Part shown: one piece after another, positions 18,501 through 28,691 of the stretch
Position numbering within the stretch: the stretch's first letter is position 1
How the letters are laid out: the number at the start of each line of letters is the position of its first letter
NCBI RefSeq assembly: GCF_947489755.1
Contig: NZ_CANLFB010000033.1
Span: 1 to 42,544 of the forward strand
DNA length: 42,544 nt
Reading direction: 5' to 3'
DNA from: an uncultured Psychromonas sp.
Lineage (GTDB): Bacteria; Pseudomonadota; Gammaproteobacteria; Enterobacterales; Psychromonadaceae
Position numbers and translations under genes: made by a program
Notes under the pieces: generated by a model
What the model was told of the DNA's origin: nothing
What the model saw: the letters and a program-made list of their open reading frames with translations, nothing else
The model's database searches: none

Positions 18501-18905
18501 ATGGATAACAAACAACCGCTATCGCGAAATCAACCGTGCTTATTAACAGGTAAATTAGCAGATGAATTCAAAACAATAACGTTAATGACAACCTTATACT
18601 GTAATGCACATCACCCAAAAGGAAGGTGTGAAGATTGCCAAGCGTTACTTTCCCATGCTCGACAAAAATTAGACCGTTGTGTTTACGGGCAAGATAAACC
18701 GGCTTGCAAGCTATGCCCCGTTCATTGCTATAAACCTCATTACAGAGAGAAAACTAAAGTCATTATGCAATATGCGGGTCCAAAGATGCTACTTAAGCAC
18801 CCTATTTTAACCATTAAGCATATTATTAAAGGGGCAAAACAATTTCCTAAAAAGATTCCTGTCGGATTATCTAATTACCATCAACGGAAAAAAATCAAAT
18901 TGTGA
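18501..18905 (+). CDS. ygbA: YgbA-family nitrosative-stress protein
   Basis: A 134-residue cysteine-rich protein of the family annotated as nitrous-oxide-stimulated promoter (PF11756), whose E. coli member YgbA is NsrR-repressed and induced by nitric oxide. Landmarks are TLYCNAHHP, CEDCQALL, LDRCVYG, CKLCPVHCYKP and YAGPKMLLKHP. The eight cysteines in the middle look like metal or Fe-S ligands. It stands alone on the plus strand, diverging from yoaA. I could not find a convincing NsrR or FNR operator in the 215 bases upstream. Its 3' end overlaps a convergent small gene by 11 bases. Confidence 0.9.
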   Translation: MDNKQPLSRNQPCLLTGKLADEFKTITLMTTLYCNAHHPKGRCEDCQALLSHARQKLDRCVYGQDKPACKLCPVHCYKPHYREKTKVIMQYAGPKMLLKHPILTIKHIIKGAKQFPKKIPVGLSNYHQRKKIKL

Positions 18906-19155
18906 TATCAACATGTTTGATTTTAGATTCATTATTGGTTTGTTTTTGTGTTTTATCTTCTTGTGGTTTATCGTTTTTTACTAAAAAAGTTGATTTTGAT
19001 TTATATAGACTTTCTTCAATATCTTCAGGTGAGTTATGATTATGATCGTTAGACTTTTGATATTTAACTAACTTTTGAGTGGTTAATTTATTATTATAAA
19101 ATGGCTTGAATAGATAAGTGCGATGAATAAAGTCATTAATTAGATGTTGACTCAT
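18895..19155 (-). CDS. small lysine-rich protein of unknown function
   Basis: An 86-residue frame with a plausible Shine-Dalgarno (GAGG, about 9 bases before the ATG). The N-terminal 30 residues (MSQHLINDFIHRTYLFKPF) look ordered. The rest is rich in Lys, Asn, Gln, Asp and Glu and looks disordered. There is no signal peptide or membrane segment. It runs against ygbA and their 3' ends overlap by 11 bases. I cannot name it, and it could be lineage-specific or spurious. Confidence 0.5.
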   Translation of the reverse strand: MSQHLINDFIHRTYLFKPFYNNKLTTQKLVKYQKSNDHNHNSPEDIEESLYKSKSTFLVKNDKPQEDKTQKQTNNESKIKHVDITI

Positions 19156-19367
19156 AATAGATACCTCTTACATTAAAGCATTACAATGAAATCTCTTTGT
19201 ATTGATCATTTGTCTTTCATTAATATAACGACATTATAATGGTTTATGACCATAAAAAATGCCTAGAGAAGCTTGTTAATGTACCTTTATTTAACCCTAC
19301 CTGAAAATCAACTTTGAATTTACGCCTTTAATCTTTACAATACCCGATATATAAATAAGGGTTTCAT

Positions 19368-19535
19368 ATGAATCGTAAAAAGAAAATAAATAGTATCCTG
19401 CAAAAACGCCTCAAAAAAATAAATGCTAAGGTTGCACCAGGTTCGAAAGAGAAATATATCTCTAAGGCTGAAAGAGCCAAGATTGCAGAACAAGAACAAC
19501 AAGCACTATCAATTGATAGTGTCATAATAAAATAA
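19368..19535 (+). CDS. DUF2986 family microprotein
   Basis: A 55-residue basic protein beginning MNRKKKINSILQKRLKKINA with the conserved motif YISKAERAKIAEQE. This is the pattern of DUF2986, a family of tiny lysine-rich proteins in Vibrio, Shewanella and relatives, with no known function. AAGG (19357-19360) lies 7 bases before the ATG and a terminator-like hairpin follows. The strong positive charge of the N-terminal half suggests nucleic acid or ribosome contact, but that is only inference. Confidence 0.85.
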   Translation: MNRKKKINSILQKRLKKINAKVAPGSKEKYISKAERAKIAEQEQQALSIDSVIIK

Positions 19536-19541
19536 AAAATA

Positions 19542-19584
19542 AAAACAAGACCTTAAGAGGCAAACCTCTGAGGTTTCGTTTTAA
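19542..19584 (+). terminator. imperfect terminator hairpin after the DUF2986 gene
   Basis: A nested stem: AGAGG (19556-19560) pairs with CCTCT (19565-19569), ACCT (19550-19553) with AGGT (19571-19574), and AAAAC (19542-19546) with GTTTT (19578-19582). Small internal loops interrupt it. The T run after the stem is short, so termination may be partial. Confidence 0.5.
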
Positions 19585-19809
19585 TGAAATTTAACCAAAC
19601 TTAAAAATTAATCATCCTTCATTTACATTCCTCATTTCTACACTAAAATAGTTGAATACAATTGATTATATATGTCAAAATGAATATATTTTTGTCATTT
19701 ATTCCTTTATTATTGAAAGAATAATTTTGTTAACTCCACGTTGACGTTGATTAAAATACCATCAATTTTAATAGAAACACCTAAATTTTATATACTTGGA
19801 AGATTAATA

Positions 19810-20571
19810 ATGATGAAACCTGCATTTATAATTGGCATTACATTACTGACTGGCTGTTCAACTCTAGAAAAAGTTGATCTAACACCAGAAATTAGTCAAA
19901 TAAATCAAGTGACTCAAAATACATCTGGCACTCAAATAACGCAAAGAAATACATCAGATCCGGCAATACCTGATGACCCATATTATGCTCCAATTGATCC
20001 AAGTCGATCTCCAGCTGCTGTAGAAATAACGGGTTCATTATTTAATGCAAACCAATCTTCCGATTTATATAGTTATGCGCCTAAATTTAAAATCGGCGAT
20101 ACTATTAATGTATTATTACAAGAAGAGGTGGTTGCAAACAAATCGGCCAGTACAAACCTTTCTAACGAAAATAGTTATAATCTAGATCCTATTAAAATAC
20201 CTGGTGGGAATTTATCTGTTAATGGTAACGATGTAGAGCTAGGGATAAGTCAAGATCAAGGATTTGACGGCGAATCTGGCAGCAGTCAAAGCCATAATAT
20301 ACAAGGCCGTATTACTGTGTCTGTAATAAATGTACTCAATAATGGAAACTTAGTCGTACGCGGTGAAAAATGGTTAGTCATTAATAACGGTAAAGAATAT
20401 ATTCGTTTAACCGGAATTATTAGGCCCTTAGATGTTTCATTAGACAATTCTATAGAATCATACCAAGTCGCTGATAGCCGTATTGAATTTAGTGCAACCG
20501 GTGAACATGCTGAAGTACAAACTCGTGGTTGGTTATCGTCATTATTTAGTGGTAGTTTTTGGCCAATCTAA
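19810..20571 (+). CDS. flgH: flagellar L-ring lipoprotein FlgH
   Basis: FlgH forms the outer-membrane L-ring that the flagellar rod passes through. The 253-residue product (E. coli 232) has a lipoprotein signal with lipobox LLTGC and the family landmarks GSLFN, a DLYSYAPKFKIGDTINVLL segment, NIQGRITVSVINVLNNGNLVVRGEKWL and IRLTGIIRP, ending in the GWLSSLF segment. I chose the ATG at 19810 because GGAAG lies 7 bases upstream and the lipobox then sits at residues 14-18; the longer TTG frame from 19741 would spoil the signal peptide. The gene is outside any flgB-flgL cluster, followed by flgT 9 bases later. A second copy elsewhere in the genome is possible. Confidence 0.92.
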   Translation: MMKPAFIIGITLLTGCSTLEKVDLTPEISQINQVTQNTSGTQITQRNTSDPAIPDDPYYAPIDPSRSPAAVEITGSLFNANQSSDLYSYAPKFKIGDTINVLLQEEVVANKSASTNLSNENSYNLDPIKIPGGNLSVNGNDVELGISQDQGFDGESGSSQSHNIQGRITVSVINVLNNGNLVVRGEKWLVINNGKEYIRLTGIIRPLDVSLDNSIESYQVADSRIEFSATGEHAEVQTRGWLSSLFSGSFWPI

Positions 20572-20580
20572 GGAAAGATA

Positions 20581-21804
20581 TTGAAGCAAATGTATAAAAA
20601 ATTAATTGCCATGACGACAGTGATGGCGATGTCATTTTCAGCTAATGCACAATGGTACTCTAGCGAAGGAACGGCAGAAATCATTGAAAACGATATTAAC
20701 AAATCACGTGATAAAGCAATATCGAATGCATTATTAACGGTGATTCGTTCTGCAGGAACCAGTGCTGAGAGTGTACAAGTTGTAAAATCTGGTGTGTTAC
20801 AAGTCGATAAATTATCGATTCGTAGCAACGGTGAAATTCATGACATGCGCGTCACTGACGAAGTTATCTCAGGTGGGTATATTAAAGTAACGGTACAAGC
20901 AGATATCTACCCTTTTTCTACTTGCCCTCAAGAAAAATATTCAAAAAGCCTTTTTGTTGGACCTTTTAATTTAGCAACAAGATCTGATGCTCAATTAGGC
21001 GCGATTTACCATGCTGATGAAGCGATCACTCAACATTTGTTTAATCAATTAAAGCGAGATTCAAATAAAATTGACCCTCGTCAGTTAATGACACAGCCCA
21101 TCGCTTTTGCTAATGACACCAATAATGATATTGAACTTCAGACCTTGCAAGTTTCTAGGGATATAGCAAATAAATATAATGTTCAATATTTGTTATTTGG
21201 TACCGTTAAAGATATGTCAGACTTTTACGAAACGACCAGTAATTTATTAACTAAATCAACACAACATAAACGTAATTTTCAAATGGATATTTACCTTGTA
21301 GATGCCATCAATAAAATAACGCTTTTAAAAAAGAAATATGTTGCTGTTACGGATTGGCCTTATTCATTAACTCATCAGTTTGACACTAATAGTAATACCT
21401 TTTGGTCAACTGATTATGGCCAAGTCATTGAACAGAATTTGAATAATGTGGTCAGTGATGTAAGACAGGCCTTGTATTGTCAACCAACGATGGCAACCAT
21501 CATTGCCCAATTTAACGACCAATTAGTGATGAATATTGGTCATAGAAATGGTGTGAAAAAAGGTGATCAATTTCAATTGATCCGCAGTCAATCTGTTCTA
21601 CACCAATCAAGTTTATTACAAGGCCCTATTTTTGTGCCTGCTGATATCATATTAACAGTTGTTTCTGTTCAGTCTGACCGAGCCATTTTAGAGACTGACG
21701 ACCCTATGGACATGAGTAATATTCAAATCAGGGACATGTTAACACCTGTAGATGAATACACTTTGATAAGATTAGGTAAGAAAAGTAACTCATCAGTAAA
21801 GTAA
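20581..21804 (+). CDS. flgT: flagellar H-ring protein FlgT
   Basis: FlgT builds the H-ring around the basal body of sheathed sodium-driven polar flagella in Vibrio and helps place the MotX/MotY T-ring. The 407-residue product has a signal peptide (to about residue 25, SANAQWYS), an N-terminal domain with SRDKAISNALLTVIRSAG and DMRVTDEVISGGYIKVTVQAD, a middle domain with YNVQYLLFGTVKDMS, and a C-terminal domain with GHRNGVKKGDQFQL. The start is probably TTG at 20581, since AGGA (20571-20574) is 6 bases upstream; the in-frame ATG at 20590 would have a spacer of 15. The FlgT call implies a Vibrio-like motor, though motX/motY are not in this window. Confidence 0.92.
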   Translation: MKQMYKKLIAMTTVMAMSFSANAQWYSSEGTAEIIENDINKSRDKAISNALLTVIRSAGTSAESVQVVKSGVLQVDKLSIRSNGEIHDMRVTDEVISGGYIKVTVQADIYPFSTCPQEKYSKSLFVGPFNLATRSDAQLGAIYHADEAITQHLFNQLKRDSNKIDPRQLMTQPIAFANDTNNDIELQTLQVSRDIANKYNVQYLLFGTVKDMSDFYETTSNLLTKSTQHKRNFQMDIYLVDAINKITLLKKKYVAVTDWPYSLTHQFDTNSNTFWSTDYGQVIEQNLNNVVSDVRQALYCQPTMATIIAQFNDQLVMNIGHRNGVKKGDQFQLIRSQSVLHQSSLLQGPIFVPADIILTVVSVQSDRAILETDDPMDMSNIQIRDMLTPVDEYTLIRLGKKSNSSVK

Positions 21805-21840
21805 AAACGTCAATAAGAACTTAGCTAAAAGGTAATTCAA

Positions 21841-22410
21841 ATGACAACATTAAATTCTATCAACACTATTGCAAATACCATCTCGAATGTAGACAACATT
21901 GCTACAAATGCATCTACAAGCACATCTACTAGTGCATTAGGTGACACTTTTGGACAATTACTTGACTCAACGATTAAAGAAAATGGATTAAATGCTGCAA
22001 TCAGTTCAACAAATATTCAAGATGGCTTCAAAGAAGTATTTAACGAGTTAGGTTTAGGTATTGCAACATCATTGGTTTCCGCTTTGTCTGGCAGCACAAC
22101 AACGACTGCTGATGAAACATCAGAAGAAACGGCAGATGTTACAGATGAAAATACAAGTGACCTTGCCGCAACGAAAGCAACTGATGATTTAGATTCAACG
22201 GATAGTTCAGAGGAAGTAGCTGAAACAGACGTTGCTACTTCAAATGAAGAAACAAGTCTAAAGAGTATATTAGATAGTATTGCTTTATTAACGGCTAACC
22301 AATCGATCTCTAGTGAAGCTAAAAATACACTATCGTCATTACAAAGTATTTTATTAGAAAGCGATGATTCAAATGATAAAGAAAGCAAACAAACAACCTT
22401 AATGCAATAG
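21841..22410 (+). CDS. acidic Ser/Thr-rich protein of unknown function after flgT
   Basis: A 189-residue protein without a signal peptide. The N-terminal 50 residues are rich in Asn, Ser and Thr (TNASTSTSTSALGDTFGQLL), of the kind seen in substrates of the flagellar export apparatus. A short hydrophobic segment follows (VFNELGLGIATSLVSAL, residues about 64-80). Residues 85-135 are strongly acidic low complexity (TADETSEETADVTDE and similar), and the tail is helical. It starts 36 bases after flgT and is probably in the same transcript. A flagellar role, such as an exported or ring-associated protein, is inferred from position only. AGGT lies a few bases before the ATG. Confidence 0.75.
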   Translation: MTTLNSINTIANTISNVDNIATNASTSTSTSALGDTFGQLLDSTIKENGLNAAISSTNIQDGFKEVFNELGLGIATSLVSALSGSTTTTADETSEETADVTDENTSDLAATKATDDLDSTDSSEEVAETDVATSNEETSLKSILDSIALLTANQSISSEAKNTLSSLQSILLESDDSNDKESKQTTLMQ

Positions 22411-22498
22411 TGAATGATATTTATACTTATATGGCTACACCAAATATATCAATACTAAAAACATCTTAGATATATACAAAAAACAGTTCACATTTAAA

Positions 22499-22539
22499 GT
22501 TTAGATTGATACTCTAAACACAATTAAATTATAGAGTAT
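22499..22539 (+). promoter_or_regulatory. two mutually exclusive hairpins before hisL
   Basis: GTTTAGA (22499-22505) can pair with TCTAAAC (22513-22519). ATACTCTA (22509-22516) can instead pair with TAGAGTAT (22532-22539). The two share bases 22513-22516, so they cannot form together. They may be an operator pair or part of the transcript start region. A -10-like TATAGA (22530-22535) lies too close to hisL to be a comfortable promoter. Confidence 0.35.
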
Positions 22540-22547
22540 TATTTACC

Positions 22548-22595
22548 ATGAAGAAGATAAGCCTGAAAGCACATTACCATCATCATATTACTTAA
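22548..22595 (+). CDS. hisL: his operon leader peptide HisL
   Basis: A 15-residue frame, MKKISLKAHYHHHIT, with four histidines among five consecutive codons. This is the hallmark of the his leader peptide, whose translation senses charged tRNA-His. It ends about 60 bases before the attenuator terminator and 116 bases before hisG. The His codons lie inside a stem formed by CCTGAAAG (22562-22569) and CTTTCAGG (22597-22604), as expected for the first pause hairpin of an attenuator. Confidence 0.92.
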   Translation: MKKISLKAHYHHHIT

Positions 22596-22686
22596 TCTTT
22601 CAGGATGTTTCTTGGAAGAGTTTTTATGTGCTTCCAGTGGTTAACCAAATATAAACCCTCGGAAGTAAATCTCCCGAGGGTTTTTT
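22562..22686 (+). promoter_or_regulatory. histidine attenuator region
   Basis: Within this region are a pause-type stem (22562-22569 with 22597-22604) that encloses the His codons, a middle stem TGGAAG (22613-22618) with CTTCCA (22631-22636), and the terminator stem (22654-22682). A ribosome stalled on the His codons would break the first stem. I could not trace by eye a strong antiterminator that directly sequesters the terminator arm, so the switching path is inferred from the enterobacterial model. Confidence 0.75.
22654..22686 (+). terminator. his attenuator terminator
   Basis: AACCCTCGG (22654-22662) pairs with CCGAGGGTT (22674-22682), followed by a run of T to 22686. It lies 25 bases before hisG and must be read through for expression of the operon. 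Confidence 0.9.
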
Positions 22687-22711
22687 AGTTTTAAATGCAA
22701 GGAAAAGAAGA

Positions 22712-23608
22712 ATGCCAGAACAACGTTTAAGAATCGCAATCCAGAAAAAAGGTCGTCTAAGTGATGACACTGTTAAATTATTAAAAGCATGTGGTATTAA
22801 AATAAACTTAAATACACAACGTTTAATTGCACACAGTGACAATATGCCTATTGATATTCTTCGTGTGCGCGATGACGATATCCCAGGTTTAGTAATGGAT
22901 GGCGTTGTAGATTTAGGTTTTATTGGTCAAAACGTATTAGAAGAAGAAAGTATGATGCGTAAGGTTGCTAATGAACCAACAGCACATAAAGTCGTTAAAG
23001 AACTCGCTTTCGGTGAATGTCGTTTCTCACTAGCAGTTGACAATGAATTTGATTACCAAGGTGTGCAATCTTTAGCAAACCTACGCATTGCGACAACTTA
23101 TGTACATATCTTAAAGCGCTTTATGGCTGAAGCTAACGTCCCTTATACATCTTGTATGTTAACGGGTTCTGTTGAAGTAGCACCTCGCGCTGGTTTAGCG
23201 GATGCAATTTGTGACTTAGTTTCTACAGGTGCAACACTAGAAGCAAACGGATTGAAAGAAGTGGAAGTTATTTACCGCTCTACTGCTGTTTTAATGCAAC
23301 GTGACAAGCCTTTAACTGATGCTAAACAAGATTTAGTCGACCGTATTCTCACTCGTATTGACGGCGTTCAAACAGCGAAAGAATCAAAATACATCATGTT
23401 AAATGCACCAAAAGCAAACCTAGTTGCGATTACAGACCTATTACCAGGTTCTGATTTACCTACAGTAATGGATTTAGCGGGTAGTGAAGACCATGTTGCA
23501 CTTCATGTTGTGAGTAAAGAAAATCTGTTCTGGGAAACGATGGAACAATTAAAAGCATTAGGTGCAAGTTCAATTCTGGTTTTACCAATTGAAAAAATGA
23601 TGGAGTAG
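22712..23608 (+). CDS. hisG: ATP phosphoribosyltransferase HisG
   Basis: HisG joins ATP and PRPP in the first, feedback-inhibited step of histidine synthesis. The 298-residue product is the long form (E. coli 299), with the catalytic domains and a C-terminal ACT-like regulatory domain for histidine binding. Landmarks are [66 protein letters not shown] and the C-terminal ILVLPIEKM. The Shine-Dalgarno AAGGA is strong. It is the first structural gene after the leader and attenuator, and hisD starts 8 bases after it. Confidence 0.98.
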   Translation: MPEQRLRIAIQKKGRLSDDTVKLLKACGIKINLNTQRLIAHSDNMPIDILRVRDDDIPGLVMDGVVDLGFIGQNVLEEESMMRKVANEPTAHKVVKELAFGECRFSLAVDNEFDYQGVQSLANLRIATTYVHILKRFMAEANVPYTSCMLTGSVEVAPRAGLADAICDLVSTGATLEANGLKEVEVIYRSTAVLMQRDKPLTDAKQDLVDRILTRIDGVQTAKESKYIMLNAPKANLVAITDLLPGSDLPTVMDLAGSEDHVALHVVSKENLFWETMEQLKALGASSILVLPIEKMME

Positions 23609-23616
23609 TCCAAATC

Positions 23617-24924
23617 ATGGGAATGAAAACAGTCAACTGGGAACAATTAACACCTGAACAGCAAACTGAATTGTTGAGTCGCCCTGCAATGGCCGATTCA
23701 TCAGGTCTTACTGCGACAGTTTCAGATATTATTACTAATATTCGTGAAAACGGTGATCAAGCCTTGCTTGAATACACAAAACGTTTTGACAAATTAGAAG
23801 GTGATAATTTCACGTTAACAAACACAGATATCGAAGCGGCAACAAAACGCCTTGGTGCTGATATAAAAGATGCAATTAAAGTTGCATACGAACAGGTTGT
23901 GAAATTTCATAAAGCACAGCAACAAGATGTTATACGTGTAGAAACAATGCCGGGTGTTGTATGTGAAATGCATACACAAGCAATTGAATCAGTTGGTTTA
24001 TACATTCCCGGTGGCAGCGCGCCATTACCATCAACGGTGATCATGACAGGTGCACCTGCTCAAATAGCCGGTTGTGCACGTTTAGTCCTATGTTCACCGC
24101 CACCACTTGCCGATGAAATACTATATGCGGCATCACTGTGTGGTGTTGATGAAATTTATTCTGTAGGGGGTGCGCAAGCTATTGCTGCTTTGGCTTATGG
24201 TACAGAAACCATTAAATCTGTAGATAAAATATTCGGCCCTGGTAATTCATTTGTAACTGAAGCAAAACGTCAAGTTAGTAATGATTTTTCTGGCGCAGCA
24301 ATTGATATGCCAGCCGGCCCATCTGAAGTCTTAGTGATAGCAGACAAAGATGCCGATCCTGCTTTTATTGCGTCAGATTTATTGTCTCAAGCTGAACATG
24401 GTCATGATTCACAAACAATACTAGTGACGCCTTCTGCACAGGTTGCAGAACAAACAGCAATCGAAATAGCAAGCCAACTCGCCGTTTTAGAACGTCGTGA
24501 AATTGCAGAAAAAGCGATTGCTAACAGCGTCAGCATAGTGTGTAAAGATATTACACAAGCGATAGAGATCTCTAACCGTTATGCACCTGAGCACTTGATT
24601 GTACAAACTGAACAACCAAGAACATTACAACCTTTGCTTAAAAATGCAGGTTCAATCTTTTTAGGTGCTTGGACACCTGAATCTGTTGGTGATTATGCAA
24701 GTGGCACTAACCATGTATTACCAACCTATGGTTATACTAAAACTTATTCAAGTTTAGGGTTAGCTGATTTTGTAAAACGTTACACTGTACAAGAGTTAAC
24801 GCAGGAAGGTTTACGCAATCTAGCGCCAGCTGTGACTTGTTTAGCACAAGCTGAAGGTTTAACTGCGCATAAACGTGCAGTGACTATTCGTATGGATAAG
24901 CTTGAAAGCCTGAATAAAAAATAA
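23617..24924 (+). CDS. hisD: histidinol dehydrogenase HisD
   Basis: HisD performs the last two oxidations, histidinol to histidine, with two NAD and a zinc ion. The 435 residues match E. coli (434). Landmarks are [76 protein letters not shown] and [10 protein letters not shown], where the zinc-binding Gln and His sit, and the catalytic-site segment NRYAPEHL. The Shine-Dalgarno GGAG lies 11 bases upstream, inside the end of hisG, so translation is probably coupled. Confidence 0.98.
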   Translation: MGMKTVNWEQLTPEQQTELLSRPAMADSSGLTATVSDIITNIRENGDQALLEYTKRFDKLEGDNFTLTNTDIEAATKRLGADIKDAIKVAYEQVVKFHKAQQQDVIRVETMPGVVCEMHTQAIESVGLYIPGGSAPLPSTVIMTGAPAQIAGCARLVLCSPPPLADEILYAASLCGVDEIYSVGGAQAIAALAYGTETIKSVDKIFGPGNSFVTEAKRQVSNDFSGAAIDMPAGPSEVLVIADKDADPAFIASDLLSQAEHGHDSQTILVTPSAQVAEQTAIEIASQLAVLERREIAEKAIANSVSIVCKDITQAIEISNRYAPEHLIVQTEQPRTLQPLLKNAGSIFLGAWTPESVGDYASGTNHVLPTYGYTKTYSSLGLADFVKRYTVQELTQEGLRNLAPAVTCLAQAEGLTAHKRAVTIRMDKLESLNKK

Positions 24925-24969
24925 TAAAAACAGACAACAAGTCGCATTCAACATAAGTTCAATAATTGA

Positions 24970-24991
24970 CCTGAGCAATAAGTTGCTCAGG
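24970..24991 (+). other. perfect hairpin between hisD and hisC
   Basis: CCTGAGCAA (24970-24978) and TTGCTCAGG (24983-24991) form a perfect 9-bp stem with loop TAAG, 24 bases before hisC. No T run follows, so it is unlikely to be a full terminator. It may protect mRNA ends, mark a processing site, or tune hisC translation. The 90-base hisD-hisC gap is long for this operon, where other gaps are under 11 bases. Confidence 0.8.
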
Positions 24992-25014
24992 CATTCGTTA
25001 GGGATGAAACATCG

Positions 25015-26085
25015 ATGAGTAACATCAAAAAGCTTGCTAGGAAAACAGTCCAAGCGTTAACACCTTACCTTTCCGCTCGCCGTATTGGCGGTAACGGAGA
25101 TGTTTGGTTAAACGCCAATGAAGCCCCCGATTGCAGTATCTATCAACTTGATTCATCAAAACTACACCGTTACCCAGAATTTCAGCCTCCTCAAATTATC
25201 AATGCCTACGCAACTTATGCGAAATTAAATGCAGACCAAGTGTTAACTACTCGTGGTGCCGATGAAAGTATCGAAATTTTAATTAGAACATTTTGCGAAC
25301 CTAGCATCGATAGTATTTTAATCTGCCCCCCAACTTATGGCATGTATGCAATTAGTGCAGAAACTTGTGGTGTTGCGATTGAAGAAGTCCAATTACAAGC
25401 TAACTTTGATGTAGATTACGAGGCGGTAAAAAAAGCAGTATTAGCGTCTAACGGTAAAGTGAAAATCGTCTTTTTATGTGCGCCAAATAATCCAACTGGC
25501 AATATGTTAGATAAAAACAAGCTAGCTGAGTTATTAACAGCAACGGCGGGCAAAGCATTAATTGTTGCCGATGAAGCTTATATCGAATTTTGCCCAGAAC
25601 TATCACAAACTGACTTAATTGCTGATCACGAAAACTTAGTGATCACGAGAACCCTTTCAAAGGCCTTTGCACTTGCTTCAATACGTTGTGGGTTTACACT
25701 AGCGCAAACGTCTGTGATTGAAATGATGAGCAAAGTAATTGCACCTTACCCAGTACCAGCACCGGTTGCACAAATTGCAGAACAAGCATTGTCTGCTGAT
25801 GGGTTAGAAGTCATGCGTGACCGTGTTGTAGTCTTAAACAATAACCGACATGTGTTAGCTAATGCGCTCACTAAAATAGACTGTGTTGTCGATATTTTCC
25901 CAACAACGGGCAACTTTTTATTAGTTCGTTTTAAAGATTCAGCTAAAGTGTTTAAAGCTTTTGCTGACGACGGCATTATTATGCGAGACTTTGCAAACAA
26001 ACCTCGTCTAGAAAATTGTGTTCGTATCACCATTGGTAACAGTGATGAAATGAACAAAACATTAAAAACCTTAAACTCACTATAG
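25015..26085 (+). CDS. hisC: histidinol-phosphate aminotransferase HisC
   Basis: HisC transfers an amino group from glutamate to imidazole acetol phosphate, using PLP. The 356-residue product (E. coli 356) has the fold type I landmarks: [64 protein letters not shown] and [16 protein letters not shown], where the lysine of LSKAF binds [11 protein letters not shown] and VRITIGN lie near the end. Gap to hisB is 10 bases. Confidence 0.98.
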   Translation: MSNIKKLARKTVQALTPYLSARRIGGNGDVWLNANEAPDCSIYQLDSSKLHRYPEFQPPQIINAYATYAKLNADQVLTTRGADESIEILIRTFCEPSIDSILICPPTYGMYAISAETCGVAIEEVQLQANFDVDYEAVKKAVLASNGKVKIVFLCAPNNPTGNMLDKNKLAELLTATAGKALIVADEAYIEFCPELSQTDLIADHENLVITRTLSKAFALASIRCGFTLAQTSVIEMMSKVIAPYPVPAPVAQIAEQALSADGLEVMRDRVVVLNNNRHVLANALTKIDCVVDIFPTTGNFLLVRFKDSAKVFKAFADDGIIMRDFANKPRLENCVRITIGNSDEMNKTLKTLNSL

Positions 26086-26095
26086 GATCCCCCCA

Positions 26096-27162
26096 ATGAG
26101 TACACAAAAATTTCTATTCATCGATCGCGATGGAACGTTAATTGATGAGCCTATTAGTGATAAGCAGGTAGATAGCCTTGAAAAATTGGTTTTTGAACCG
26201 TACGTGATCCCAAGCTTATTAACATTACAAGATGCAGGTTTCACATTAGTTATAGTCTCGAACCAAGATGGTTTAGGGACAGACAGCTATCCGCAAAGTG
26301 ATTTTGATATTCCACAAAATAAAATGATGGAAATATTCGCGTCACAAGGTGTTAAATTCGAAGCAACCCTACTATGCCCACACTTTCCTGAAGACAACTG
26401 TAGCTGTCGTAAACCACACTTAGGGATGGTGAAAGAATACTTACAGTCTGGTCGCATTGATCACGCAAATTCTTATGTCATTGGTGACCGTCATACTGAT
26501 ATCGGTTTAGCCGATAACATGGCGATTACCGGTATTCTTTATAATAAAGAGACACTAGGTTGGAAACAGATAGTTAAACAATTAACAACTCTAGGGCGTA
26601 CAGCATCGGTAACACGTACCACTAAAGAAACGGATATTAATGTCTTTGTTGATTTAGATACGACTGGCGACAATAAAATTGATACGGGTATGGGATTCTT
26701 TGATCATATGTTAGATCAAATCGCAACGCATGCTGGTTTCCAACTAAATGTTAGTGTAAATGGTGATTTACATATTGATGACCATCATAGTGTTGAAGAT
26801 ACTGCATTAGCGTTAGGTGACGCATTAGATAAAGCATTAGGTGATAAACGTGGTATTGGACGTTTTGGTTTTGTATTGCCAATGGATGAAACCAAAGCAA
26901 GTTGTACTCTAGATTTATCAGGGCGCCCTTTCCTTAAGTTTAAAGCTGATTTCCCACGTGAATTAGTCGGGACGATGTCAACGGAAATGGTTGAGCACTT
27001 CTTTTATTCATTAGCACAAGCAATGCGTGCGACTATCCATTTAGAAGTTGAAAATGGTAATGCTCATCATATGGTCGAAGGTTTATTTAAAACATTTGGT
27101 CGCACTTTACGTCAAAGTATACAAATTATTGGTACCGACTTGCCATCAAGTAAAGGTGTTTT

Positions 27163-27166
<4 letters not shown>
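26096..27166 (+). CDS. hisB: bifunctional histidinol-phosphatase / imidazoleglycerol-phosphate dehydratase HisB
   Basis: This fused enzyme catalyses steps 7 and 9 of histidine synthesis. Residues 1-165 are the HAD-type phosphatase: nucleophile motif DRDGTLID near residue 10, zinc-binding cysteines in [14 protein letters not shown], and the [10 protein letters not shown] motif. Residues from about 170 form the dehydratase with [31 protein letters not shown] and the [13 protein letters not shown] metal motif. The 356 residues match E. coli (355). The fused form is typical of gammaproteobacteria. Its stop overlaps the hisH start by 4 bases. Confidence 0.98.
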
Positions 27167-28528
<1,362 letters not shown>

Positions 28529-28600
28529 TTAAGTGTCTTTGTTATATAAACATTGAAAATAAGAAAAAGCATGTGAGTTAATCAAGCTAGCTCAATATTA

Positions 28601-28636
28601 TAAAAGCGACTGATTGTGTATTATCAGTCGCTTTTA
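28601..28636. terminator. bidirectional terminator between hisA and msrA
   Basis: A perfect 14-bp inverted repeat (28601-28614 with 28623-28636) with an 8-base loop. TTTTATTTT follows on the plus side, and the left arm gives T residues on the minus side. It ends both the hisL-hisA transcript and the msrA transcript. Confidence 0.88.
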
Positions 28637-28691
28637 TTTTAAAACAGTTTTATTTACATATAACTATTTTTTAACTAATGCTAACGTTTAA

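Noticed and set aside
22017-22388. Minus-strand open frame of 123 codons opposite the acidic protein
   Set aside because: It is the mirror of a Ser/Thr/Asp-rich low-complexity coding region and has no ribosome binding site or family pattern.
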